Source: Craspedostauros australis (taxonomy: Eukaryota > Bacillariophyta > Bacillariophyceae > Mastogloiales > Achnanthaceae). Taken from it: a stretch of DNA of 64,000 nt. Below are positions 22,724-34,266 of the stretch, piece by piece. The DNA is taken from assembly GCA_026770025.1 (NCBI GenBank), contig JAMXDE010000026.1, positions 248,001-312,000 on the forward strand, written 5' to 3'. The position numbers and the translations under genes are program-made. Position 1 is the first letter of the stretch. Every line of letters starts with the position of its first letter. Under the pieces are notes generated by a model that saw only the letters and a list, made by a program, of their open reading frames with translations, was not told the origin of the DNA and did not search any database.

Positions 22724-23224
22724 GGCTTGCAGTAGTCCTTTGACTAGAGCTGTGCTAATCAACTTGCATACATGGATGAACACAGTCATACCATTTTCAT
22801 CTGGAACGTTCCCTCCGCAGTTGTGGTTCTTGGCAAGGTACAAGGCAACCTTGATTGAGTTGCGCATGCATGCGCCATGGATGGGCAAGCAGTCACCACG
22901 AGAGGGCAGGAGTAGGCTAGTGCCAGCAAGGCACAGTGAGTATCGAGCGATGTCAAGGTGATCGAAGCAGCAAGCAGCGTATAGCGCGCCATACCCAGCT
23001 TCGCCCAGCACATCCACATTGGCACCACACTGCTCCACCACGAATCGCACGCTGTCATACGAGTTCGCGCAGCATGCGTGGAACAACTACGACCGTCCCT
23101 TGTGGTCAGGGAGTTTGTTGACATCAGGATGTCGAGCATCCATAAGATGCTCCTGGAAGACCAGGACATTTCCAGCAAAAACATCGCAGAAGAGTTGGTC
23201 CGTAATCGAAGAGGGAAGAGACAT
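22724..23224 (-). pseudogene. Ankyrin-repeat protein fragment, truncated at the retrotransposon
   Basis: From an ATG at 23222-23224 the minus strand encodes ankyrin-like repeats: HPDVNKL, then GRS-stop-LFHACC, GANVDVLGEAGYGALYAACCFDH, DCLPIHGACMRN and DENGMTVFIHVCK. The TAG at 23087-23089 interrupts a frame that otherwise continues unchanged, so the copy is nonfunctional. Similarity stops where the LTR begins (22723/22724), in the middle of a repeat (GLLQAC). I cannot find the rest of the gene on the other side of the element. Ankyrin repeats are protein-binding scaffolds, and families of them are common in diatoms. The start, not the end, of the gene is preserved. Confidence 0.75.
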
Positions 23225-25160
23225 CGCTGTGTGGTATTGTTGATGGGGATACGAATTGGGAGAACAAAGAAGACTCAATTATAATGCAATCAACACAGGT
23301 GCCTGTCGCAAATACAACGACGTCAGAGACGTGACAAGAACAGGAGAGTAGAAGCAAACACAAGGGATCAATCAGTGCGAACAGAACAGTGATCGAGAGA
23401 TGGCGAGTAATCGATGGCCACATGCAGCATAGTAGGTACTACAATCGCAGCACACAAGGATGAAGATGATTGCATCGAATTCCACAAGTGGCATGCAGAA
23501 CCATGATAGGTACAGTAGACAGCAGCACAACAAGGTCAGTGGAACAGTCACTTTGCACGTGGCTTACTGATGAATTGGATGGAGAAAATGGAGTAGGATG
23601 AATTGCAAGAGTATGCAGACAACTATTGGACCACAGGCAAGGGCGTTGGCGCAACCGTGCGTACGAATGTGAGTAGGAGCAGAGGGGAGAGCAAGGGAGC
23701 AGCAACTAGCAGGATCTGCATGATGAAGCATGAGGAGACGACAAGGATGACACGAGCACGAAGCAGGCACCAACATGGATACCATGGACGATTATAGTAT
23801 GGTGCAAAGTGACGCATTGCCTTTCAGTTGAGTCTGACGAAGGTAGGAGTGCGCGATGAGCAGCACGCTGTGTGTATGGATGTGCCTATGTATTTTAGTC
23901 TACTTCGTCACAGTGGGTACGCACGGGAGAATAGCGGAGAACCCGATTCACTGCCGAAGATAAACTGAGTGTGCCGGATGAGGCGCATGCTCTATACGAA
24001 TGGTATCACATCACATTTGTAGTACCATACCAAGGTACTCGGTACATGGTATACACAGAGGAGCTCGAAGAGAGTTCAGAGGTCGCAGACATTTCAACCC
24101 ACGTCATCATGTCCAGCAACGTGACAACCTGTCAGGCTTGCCGGGAACGTCATTGCGAAGGGATCTCTCCAAAATTGCCGCGGATCCCAAAACACTGAAC
24201 GGCAACCAACCGAACTGCGAGCCGGCAAGGTGCTGCAAACTCGTCCGAGCGGAGTAGTAGTGCCCTTGGGAACGACAACACCACCTGAATTCGCTGCAAA
24301 GAAAGACCAAAATGGTGAGACGCAGAACATCAAATTCTTGTTGGTGATGCTGTGGTGTTGTTCCAAGTCACAAAACTGAGCAACAAGCGCAGAACGCATC
24401 TTGCGCATGCTCGGTTGCAGACCATCATGCTCCACTCACCATGACAGCACTGGAACTGTCGCCTGTCATCTCTCCAATGCTGCACGGAGGAAGAGTCGAG
24501 TGGCTCCTTGGTGGATCGGTGCAACGATACCTTGTACAGTATACTAGAATAGAATAGTAATTCGCTGTCGTGCACGCGTTTTCTCTCGCTCGTCGGAGCC
24601 GAAAGGTCGGCCCATCACTCCGAACATCCCGATTAGCCTCTGGAGCGGTGGGGCCGCAAACACCCTCGGACAGAGTAGTCCTACCCCATGATCGCGGTGT
24701 GAGTGCCAGGGATGTCTCTCAACGACAGTGATTCCACACCGAGAATAGTTTCCCCCTCTTGTTCTCGCAAATTGTTTCGCGGAAAGTTCATCGAGTTCCA
24801 GGTTTGACAAGTTCACGATCAATAGCAAGAAGCTAGAGAGGGAGCAGGTTAGAGACGAGAGCGAGCGACGATTGGCCTCGATCTGACCGCAGATCTGTCC
24901 GAAGATCACGCAACAGGCTCACGGCATGCCATTCAAACCACAATCAGCAGTCATCATACCTATTACATGATGTTATGCAACACAAGCTCCATGAAACTGA
25001 GAGACTACGAAGGCAACCTGATATAGAATACTAGATATGAACTACCGGTGTCCATTTCCGTGGAAACAGATTACGGATACTCCAGAAGCGAAGTTTGTTG
25101 CCGACATGGCCATTCGAAAGCATGACCTTCGTATCGCCAGGTGGCGCAATGATCGACAGC
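23225..25160. other. Gene-poor stretch between the ankyrin remnant and paralogue B
   Basis: Only short overlapping frames on both strands, none with a recognisable domain. The last ~70 bases before 25161 belong to the duplicated block. Confidence 0.5.
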
Positions 25161-26695
25161 TCAATCATCGAAGCAGCCCGGTGGAGTTGGACAGATGGAT
25201 GGATCGGAGCCTGCAATGCCAATGAAGTTAGCTTTGGCGTACTCAATGAGCTTCGTCGTCTTCACATCCTCACCATCCATCGCGGCAAGGTTTGCGCCGA
25301 CGATTATCGCGCAGTTGCTGAGCGCTCGCGATGCACGTGGATACTCCAAGAAGTCACAGAAGGTATCAAAAAAGAGCGTGCCCTTGTCGTGCGCGACGAA
25401 GTACCCCACCATCATGAAGCGGACGACTTCGCGTTCGGTACGACGAAGATTTTGAGTGATTGGTGTTTCCCCACCTTGTGCGAGCAGTTCTGGAATGGAA
25501 CTTGGTTCAACAACGCTCCTCAAGTATGGAGGGAATAGGCTGTTCACAGCTGTCTCGAAAAGGAATGGTTGTATAGTATCTAGGCCTTCCAAGAAGTCGG
25601 TAAGTCCATCCCCGATACTGATGGAAGAGACAGCAGATGGCAAGAAGAAACGTTGACCAGTCGCATCGGTGATCACGCCGCCAATCGTCCCTGTGTCGGT
25701 CAGTGACCCAGTCGCAATCGCAACAGTCGCGAGCAGAGGGTTGTCAAAGCCACCAGGGAGGCCTTGTTGGATCCCCCCTTGCAGACGTTGGATCAGCTCG
25801 TCGGTCACGAGTGGAGACTGGCCGAAGATTGCCTTCAGCAAGGCTGTATCTGTCAAGATTTGTCCCTTGACGCCTTTCATTTGGATTCTCGCCAGTTGTG
25901 TGTTGTCGATGGCAGGATCCAACGACCAAAACTCGATGAGCTTCTTCAGAGTGTCACAACAAACCTCAGTGAACTGTCCGTTTCGTCCGATCCCTGGATT
26001 GCCCGCCACACAGGCATCTGGGCCCGCGACACTTGTGAGCGTGTAAGCAGTGGTGGCTCCAACACCGCTAAAATCAATGGCACCAAACTGCTCAAGCTGC
26101 CGGAGGAGCTCCTTGTTTTGAATTTGAGCAAGTTCCCCGTAAAACCATTCAGTTTGCCTGTTTCTCCAGGCTTCAGTGTTGACCTCCGTTTCATCTGACG
26201 AGAATCCTCCGAGCTTGGAGTCCTTGGACTGAGAGCCGCCGTTGGCACCCTTGAGGTTGCGGGTCTTCTGCATCATCACTTGCGTTTCTATTGGCGTTCA
26301 CGGTGCAGTTGGGGAGGGATAAAGAGAGTTGCGATAAAATGTGAAACGCAGTGCAAACGGAGTCGTGAGTTGGAGGGTCATTCGGTGGTCGTCGCGTGTG
26401 ATGTTTGACTGCGTGATGTTATCTTGAGATGTTGTGCGTACCTTGGCCCAAGGTGAAGCCCATGACGGAGCTCATGATGGAGAGGAACATAGTTGCTTTG
26501 CCGAAGGAAACCATGATGAAGATCAGATGTTTGGATGAGAATAGAATGGAGACTTCTGGTGTGGTTGTGTTTGTGAATGCGGATAGGTGCTGGCTGTTGA
26601 CTGTTGTTCGTTGTTTTGGTTGTCAGCGAATGCTTTTTGTGAGGATGAGGAGTTGCGACGAGTAAACACCATCCAAGAAGAAGCGTGAGCAGAGT
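25090..26695. repeat. Duplicated block, copy B
   Basis: Counterpart of 13390-15010 in the same orientation. It includes gene, intron, 3' flank and about 180 bases of upstream sequence. About 10 kb holding the copia element and the ankyrin remnant separates the two copies. Confidence 0.8.
25161..26514 (-). CDS. Secreted six-cysteine protein, paralogue B (unknown family)
   Basis: Two exons: 26442-26514 and 25161-26287. The intron has 154 bp, GT-AG and phase 1. The product has 399 residues, exactly the length of paralogue A. Exon 1 again encodes only the signal peptide (core MFLSIMSSVMGF) and differs from A by few residues, while the mature proteins are roughly 60% alike by eye. The GNPGIGRNGQFTE motif, DTLKKLIEFWSLDPAIDN, LPGGFDNPLL, a DTFCDFLE block and the C-terminal CPTPPGCFD are kept, as are all six Cys; B has one additional Cys next to the second. 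Differences cluster near residues 50-90 and in the 180-260 region. No family recognised; function unknown. An intact frame in both copies argues that both are under selection. Confidence 0.85.
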
Positions 26696-28173
26696 GTTGT
26701 GTGGCGTGCTCCATCGTGCGGATATGCACTCTTGCTGGCAAATGGTATTCACTTTTCTCGTGCTGCGGTTGTGCCCGTTGGACGCAACGGTGAAGCTCGT
26801 CAAGTGAACTCAGTCTTGTTCGCAAAAAAAAAAAACAGAGCACGAGCCAGCCGTGGATTCTGGGGTGACATCACTCGTCGAGTTGACACGATACCGTGCT
26901 TCTTTCGTCGATCCAACATCGCTTCAAGAGTTCCAGCCAAATCGATCGTGTGTTCCCACCAGCACCGTTTATCCATTGCATAGTTGGCAGGGTATCGCGG
27001 AACTCTCGCTCTCTGACCGCGTGAGGAGTGATGCGCAGTGAAGGAGACGACAGGTGCTACTTTCTTGACCCAAGGAGGCCTTGCGCTGCGGACGACCTGT
27101 AAAGAATTGGTTTAGTATCAATGCGAGACCCCGCTCAACTCGCGTTCGCGACCATGATCACCGAGACGACACAGTTGGGCAGGGTGCGGATGATACTATC
27201 TTGATAGCGGCGCTGCAACGTTGGCCCGAATCGCCACACCACTTGAGATGCATGCTCGTTCGCTCACCACGGAGGCAGCCGGATTTTCTCTGTTCGCACA
27301 TGCCTGAGCCGAATGTTTACTCCATCACTTCGATCATCTTGACGAGTCTCCAGATTGGCGTGTTCAAGATCGGAGTACGATCTCTTCTATCCTGAGTGCT
27401 ACATGCCTCATCTTTAGGGTTTGGCAGCCCAACATGACTGTGGAGATCGAGAGCGCATCACATTTGTTTGGGATCGGATATGCTTCCGCGAGCGCTGTTG
27501 CCGCATTTAGTTGCCATTTGCGGATGCAGTTCCTGCTGGCATACCGTGCCTTCGAAACACTTGCGGCGTGTGCTGGCTTCTATTATAGCTTGTATCGTCC
27601 AACGCAGTGCTGCTGAGTGGCATCCGAGCACGGTATCAGCCCTGATTGAGCAGATCTTATCCATGCGTTCAGGCCTTGGAAAGTGGTTGATGGGCACAAC
27701 ACGTCGATGCTAATTTGCGAGTCGCTGTGTCAGCGGTGATCGACTGGTATCGAGTGGCATCGAATGGTATCCTTTCAGATCTGCTTCCTTAATCCCCCTT
27801 CCGACCTCTCTTGGCTAGCTCCCCTCTCTGGTGGCCTCCGTTGATGGGTCGGGTTGCCGTTTGATTTCTTGCTTCCTTGCTTAGATACCAACACGGATGG
27901 ACGAACAGACGACATTGCGTTCCGAAACTCGGAAAATGATCTTGTCGTTGTTTGTTTTCTCGTTTGTTTTCTCGTTTGTCTCCTCCCCCACCATGGTGTG
28001 CGGTACCTGCGATCGATGATGGCGAAGGGACAACCACCTCTGCTGGCTCTCGAGAGACCCAACAAGAGGATCAAAAGCAAAAGAAACAACCGAAAAGAAA
28101 TCAAGAGAGACGGCTGAGACGATATCAAAGAAGGAAGCAGGAGGAAGGATCAACATAAAAGTATTATATAGTC
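26515..28173. other. Intergenic stretch upstream of paralogue B and of the fusion gene
   Basis: Divergent spacing: the first ~180 bases are the duplicated upstream block of paralogue B, and the last few hundred are the probable promoter of the gene at 28174. A run of 12 A lies at 26824-26835. No supported gene. Confidence 0.5.
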
Positions 28174-31100
28174 ATGGCGGTCGAGATCGTGTCCAAGACG
28201 AAGGTGGGAGGTGTCAACGGAGGCATCTACCACCGCATCAAGCATGCGTCAACGTCCACCAAGACGGACATGATCTTCGGGCTTTACCTGCCAAGATGCC
28301 ACCAATCGACGAAGGAGCCGACGCCCATCCTCTTCTGGCTCAGTGGATTGACGTGCGATGACACCAACTTTGCCAACAAGGCTGGCAGCAAGGCCTTCGA
28401 ACAGGCTGAGAAGGAGGGCATCGCGCTCGTCATGCCGGACACGTCGCCGCGTGGCGATGACTCCGTTCCAAACGTCGATTCCTACGACATGGGCAAAGGA
28501 GCAGGCTTCTACGTCGATGCGACGGAGGAGCCGTACAAGACCAACTATCAGATGTACACCTACATCACGGTTGAGCTCCCTGAAGTCTTGGAGAAGAATT
28601 TCAGAGTGGGAATGTTTGGGCTTCGCGCCATCTGCGGCCAGTGAGTTACACCCATGCGCATCGTGCAAGCGCAATCATATGTATTATACTATGCAAGCAC
28701 TATCATACAGGAACTATTACATGAGGCAAGAACCATCATACGAGCACAAGCATTGCCGTGCATGCCAGCTCTGTCCAACGAGTATGGTACATTGTGGATG
28801 CAAGCATTCGTCGGAACGAACCATGCCATCAGCAACACAGCAACGGCGATCCTCACACGTTCGAACCCCTTCTCTTCGTCTGGTTCAACCTTGTCCAACC
28901 TCGTCCAACCACCCACTCACTCGATACATGCCAAATTGGTGTCATCTGAATGTCCATTTGCATTTGCATCGTTCTTCTCGGCGCAATTTGAGCCTTCGTT
29001 TTGGTTGCTATGCTATGCTATCGTATGCTCTGCTCGACTGTACTCGTCAACCCATTTCCGGCATCATCCTCGACGGCGCATCGTGCTGCTCCTCGCGCAA
29101 TTAGCTCCATGGGAGGACACGGCGCTTTGACAATTGCGTTGAAGTCTCCGACCAGTTGGGTAAGTTGTTCTGTTCCTGCTGTGCATCGGCAGGGCAGGGG
29201 AGGAGGACTGTTGCCGAGACGCGCCAAGACGCCACATCATCCTTGAAAGGGTGCTTGCGGAATCAAAAATGCTCACAACACTCATTCATTCACATGACAT
29301 TCACATGGCATTCTCCATCATTAATTATCTTCCGCCATTGCACCCTCCCGCATCCATCACACCTCATACATTCGGTAGGTATCTGTGAGTGCATTCTCGC
29401 CCATCTGCAACCCAACGAAAGTGCCATGGGGCCACAAGGCTTTCAAGGCATACCTAGGGAGCGTGGAAGCAGGAGAAGCGCACGACGCCACCTGCTTGCT
29501 GACCGCCCCCGTCCCGCAGTTTGATAACATCCTCATCGATCAGGGGACTGATGACGAATTCCTCTTGGGTCAGCTCACCACGGATGTCTTCTTCAACCAG
29601 GCCAACAAGGTCGGGCAGAAGGTCACCATCAACATGAGGAAAGGGTTCGATCATTCCTACCACTTCATCGCTGCGTTCATCACGGACCATGTGGCTCACC
29701 ATGGCCTGCGACTTCGCATGAAGCTGCGGGCCATGAGAGCCACGTACTCGACCTACAACTTTTCGACGACGAAGGGCAAGCCCATCAAGTGCAAGGCGAT
29801 GATCGCCAAGAAGCCGCAGGAACCGCTCACGCAGGAAATGATTACGGTGGATCCGCCAAAGAAGGGGGAAATCCGCGCCAAGGTTATCGCGAACTCGCTC
29901 TGCCATGCCGATATCTACGCATTGAACGGCGAAGACCCACGAGCTCATTTCCCATGCATATTGGGGCACGAGACTGGCTGCATCGTGGAGTCTGTCGGGG
30001 AAGGCGTGACTTCCGTCCAGCCCGGTGACCACATCATCCCATGCTATACCCCACAGTGCTGCGAGACCACGTGCGAGATCTGCCAATCCTCAAAGTCGAA
30101 TCTGTGCCGGGCAAACCGAGCGACGCAGATGAAGGGCGTGATGGCCGATGGAACGGTGCGGTTCCATGACAAGGACGGCAAAGACATCCACCACTTCATG
30201 GGTTGCTCCGCCATGACCGAATACACCGTGCTCCAAGAGATTTCATGCGCCAAGATATCCAAGGAAATCGCTCTTGACCAAGCATGCGTGTTTGGTTGCA
30301 GCGTGAGCACCGGGCTTGGGGCCGTGTGGAACACATGCAAAGTCGAAGTCAACTCGTCGGTTGCCGTGTTTGGTTTGGGTGCAGTCGTAAGTGTTTGTGA
30401 TGGTGGGATATGGCGCAACCGCGCAGCTGATGCCCGCCGTAACTGCGTGGCTGGTGTGATGTGCATTCGTGGAGGCCAATACGAACACCAGTGGAGTGTG
30501 GTGTGGCGTGGCACGGCATCGCATCGCACTGCTTCATGGTGCACATCATCCTTACACTCACACTCATCTTGTTTCTTTCTTTCCTGCGACATCATTTTCA
30601 CCATTGCTATCCAACTCTGCGCCTTGCTGACTTGGCTCACCTACATACGAAGGGATTGGCCGTTGTGCAAGGAGCGAAGCTTGCGGGTGCATCGAAGATC
30701 ATTGCCGTGGACACCCAGAGCGCGAAGTTTGATTTAGCCAAGCGGCTTGGTGCGACGGAGTGTGTCAATCCGGACAAGCTAGGCATCCCGGTGCAAAAGT
30801 ACATCGCAGGCACCTTCACCCCATCAGGCGTCGACTACTCGTTCGATTGCTCTGGCAACGCGAAGCTGATGCAGCCGGGCCATGACTGTTGTCACAAGGC
30901 GTGGGGCACGTACTGCTTGATCGGCGTTGCCACATCAGGCCACGAAGTGTCGGTGCGTCCGCCCAAGCTGGAAACTGGACGCAAGTTGGTGGTGTCATCC
31001 TTTGGTGGGTTCAAATGCAGGAAGGACATCCCCAATCTCGTGCTGCAGTCTCTTGATGGTGTCATCCCGATCGAGGACTACTGCACGCACGTCTTCGATG

Positions 31101-31174
31101 GCATCGCCTCAACCAACGACGCCGTTCTGGCATTCCACAAGGCTGACTGCCATCGGTGCGTCGTGCGGTACTAG
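28174..31174 (+). CDS. S-formylglutathione hydrolase / class III alcohol dehydrogenase fusion
   Basis: Four exons (28174-28640, 29105-29159, 29379-30386, 30653-31174) give 683 residues; all introns are GT-AG. Residues 1-~286 are S-formylglutathione hydrolase: GLTC, nucleophile Ser157 in GHSMGG (restored only by splicing exons 1 and 2), Asp in IDQGTDDEF (228-235) and His266 in GFDHSYHF. After a ~20-residue linker, residues ~309-683 are S-(hydroxymethyl)glutathione dehydrogenase (class III ADH). Catalytic-zinc ligands are Cys349, His371 and Cys481. The structural-zinc Cys cluster lies at 401-417, with one extra residue in the loop. Arg421 is the glutathione-binding Arg typical of class III, and GLGAVG at 506-511 binds NAD. 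The two enzymes catalyse consecutive steps of formaldehyde oxidation to formate, so one chain could pass S-formylglutathione between sites. The hydrolase, the later step, comes first. Probably cytosolic. Confidence 0.93.
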
Positions 31175-31693
31175 ATACCAGTCGCCGTGCAGGCGCTGTG
31201 GTATGAGCCCCGTTCGGACATCTTCCGCTCTGTCGAACTGCTTCATGATAATGGCACATACATCATTCATACGTATTCTCGTACGCACGTTAAGTAGAGC
31301 ATTCTATGACATGACTTTACAGAGTAATCATAGGACTGTCATGGAACGCGAAATCGAAGTCAAGCCATCCATCGAGGTAATCGATAGCGTAGATGCGGGC
31401 ATACGGGGCGTCGTGGTTGCTGTTTCCTGTGCCAATCGACGAAGCTTGCACTTTGGAGATTGATCTTCTCCAACATGAACAAAGTCTTCGACGAGGAGGA
31501 GCGAGTACCGACCAGAGTTGGCCATGTTTCTGCTGACAGAATCCGCTCATACTGCAACAGTCATGACTGTCTGTGTTAGCTCCCAGCGGCCTGATGGGCT
31601 CAGTTGCATTTGACAGCAACCACACACAGACACTGCATCGTATCATCATTTCGTTTTGTTTGGGGTTGTTTCCTTTTGATTTTCTATTTGGAT

Positions 31694-31903
31694 TTAGATG
31701 GTCTTGCGCTCAAGACCTGGTGGAAGCGACTGGGTGAGCTTGTTGGCCTTCTCAGAGTCAGTGACAACGAGTGTGTACAACAGACGAGAGCATCGGATCT
31801 TGAATTTCGTCTGCGTATCACGCTTCTTGATCTTGACGAGCTTGGCGTCCGCTCTGCGGGCCTTCTGCAAGAAGTCTCTGATATCGGTGATTTGCTTTGG
31901 CAT
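31694..31903 (-). CDS. RPL38: 60S ribosomal protein eL38
   Basis: A 69-residue intronless gene, the normal length for eL38 of the large ribosomal subunit. [12 protein letters not shown], the basic [17 protein letters not shown] block, [12 protein letters not shown] and the C-terminal [10 protein letters not shown] match the family throughout. The ATG at 31901-31903 is chosen because the family starts with MP(K/R); 28 open codons upstream are not conserved. The gene is convergent with the FGH-ADH fusion, 519 bases away, and head-to-head with the giant gene at 33724. Confidence 0.97.
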   Translation of the reverse strand: MPKQITDIRDFLQKARRADAKLVKIKKRDTQTKFKIRCSRLLYTLVVTDSEKANKLTQSLPPGLERKTI

Positions 31904-33723
31904 GTTGCTGTGTGTGTTTGACCGAGTTGGGATGGAATATCTGTGCAAGACTGTGGCATGAATCAGGAGAGTATGTGTAATGTGCATTTCGTTTCATCGG
32001 GAACGGAGAGGTGTTGCGTAGCGACGTTCGCGTCGTAGTTTCAAGTTTCATGAAAAGAGATCGATCACCAACCAACACAAAATCAAATTGAAAGGCAGGA
32101 GAGAAAGCAGTTGGTGGTGTGAGATGTATTCGCACTCGAAGAGTCGGAGCATGTTGCTACGGGGGTGATTTCCAATGTCCAACGCAACGGCGTTCGTCAT
32201 CCGCCGCCATGGCAAGCGAAAGGCTTTGATAGCGGATGCCATTTCGAGGATCGTCATCGCAGAGCTCGCTTGGAGGAAGCCCGCGACTCCCTTCGTCGCA
32301 TCTTCATGATGGGCCCTCAAGGATGCAGGGAGACCTGCAGCTCCTGTGCTTGTCATATCCGATATCCATGCAGATGGCACCCTCCATTCCATGCTCCTTC
32401 TTGGTGGAAAGCCATCTTCGTCCGAGCCATAACAGAGGCCATCACGACTTCGTTGCCTGTCCGATGCGGGTGCGCAGGTTGAAATGGTCATCGCTCCGGA
32501 TGGATGTCCGTTGCTGACATCTGCCTCATCTTCCTGATCTTCCTTCCATCGCCATCGTCGAAGCCGTTCGCCGCAAACGCATCATCATCGTCAACACCGC
32601 CGCCAACGCCATCGTCCTTACATCGTCGCTGTGTCTCAATCGCCGCGCATCGAAACCACCACCGCGAAAGCCACACACCACAACACGCCAGTACTCACCA
32701 AAACACAACTCAACATCACGCAGCACAACACAACCCAAACGAACACGGACACAAGCAAACAACCACCCAACGACGAAGACGATGCAACAGAAACCGCAAA
32801 TTCACCGACGACGCAAGGACGGAAATGGAATTCAGGTTGGTCGAATACAGTAGTAAGAGAGTAAGCGGTACTGCGATCGTCCAACAGCCCGCCGTGTCGC
32901 AGCGACAAATCAAGTTTGAAGTCCAACTGGTCGACCATACACATGAAAGAAAAACGGCCATCCGACCTGTTGTCCACTTTTGTGCACGCATCAGAGACCT
33001 CACGCGCGCGCGCATGCTCAGTGTTCTTCTTTTGAACCGGATGAACGGTATTTTGACTTTGGGTTGTCAACAGTCACAACATCAACCACGAGCATTGTAA
33101 CAAATCAGGACGAAACAACGGGAGAGAAAGGGAGAAGAGAGACAGAAATCAGCAATGCGACGACACCCCACCCTTGTCTTGTGCCGTCTCATCTTTTTGA
33201 GTTGAGGCAGTTGGTGTGACGGTGCTCCTTGTCACTTCAACCAACGAGCAAGCAAGTGCGCAGGAACAACAGAAGCAAAGACAGAATCGAAGGAAAAGGA
33301 GAGACGCAACGAAACAAAATCAAACCACAGCAAACAGAACAAGAACAACACAGGCAAGCTTGTACGATCACACGAACGGCATTCGCAAAGGTAGCCGGAA
33401 GAGTCGCAGCTTCTTTCTTCTGGTATTCCATACTCCACCATCCTGTGTCTTCCTCAGCCAGACGAGAGACGAGCACACACTACAACATCCTTGCAGCTTT
33501 GAATCCGGCATCCCCCGAGCAACAGCACTCTGGAGAGGAACGGACCTTGACTGAATCGGGCGTTCCTCGACACGCACTTGCGGCACATCCAGCCAAGGTC
33601 AACTCACGCAAACTCATCACGACGGTTACACAAACGCAGTGAACGAGAAGACAGATCATCATCGGTGGCACCTGACGTGAAGAACCTTGGGCAGAGTGTA
33701 CGCACGATCATCGCTGCGCCAAG
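31904..33723. other. Shared upstream region of RPL38 and the giant gene
   Basis: About 1.8 kb between divergently transcribed genes. An ATG-led 147-codon frame on the minus strand (32048-32491) is unsupported by any family. The stretch 32560-33720 is rich in CAAC/ACAC and looks like promoter and long 5' leader of the 33724 gene. Confidence 0.45.
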
Positions 33724-34223
33724 ATGGTCAAGGAAAATGATTACAAGAGTTCCAACTCGTTGCTCAAGACGGCAACCACCAGACGCTTCGGAAAGGGGCG
33801 CTTGGGACGCGTGGCGATGCGGGCAAGGCCACCGCAGCCGCCGGTCAAGAGCGTTCAGGTGCAACAGGATGAATCCAAGATTTCCGACATGACAGATTCT
33901 GTGGAGGACGCCGTTCGCAAGACCACCGTGCGACAAGCATCAGGAACGGGATCGACGCTGTCGGCTCAGCGGACGGAGTTGTCCTCCTTCGCGCAGGCCA
34001 TCAACGTCTCACCGCAGCCCCAGGCATACGTGATGCCGAAGGCCAAGATCCCCTCCAAAGCGATCAAGCCGCAGAAGAAGTCGATGCAGATTCACGAAGG
34101 CATCAGCCTCATCGCACCGTCTCCAATGACCATCGACCGCGTTCAGGTGCAGATGGGACAGGAACACGCGGCCCCCGAGTCACGGCGCTACAAACTGCAA
34201 CATCAACAGCAGGAGCAGCAGCA

Positions 34224-34266
<43 letters not shown>

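Noticed and set aside
32048-32491. ATG-led 147-codon minus-strand frame upstream of RPL38
   Set aside because: Peptide looks partly protein-like, but nothing recognisable and a similar frame is open on the opposite strand.
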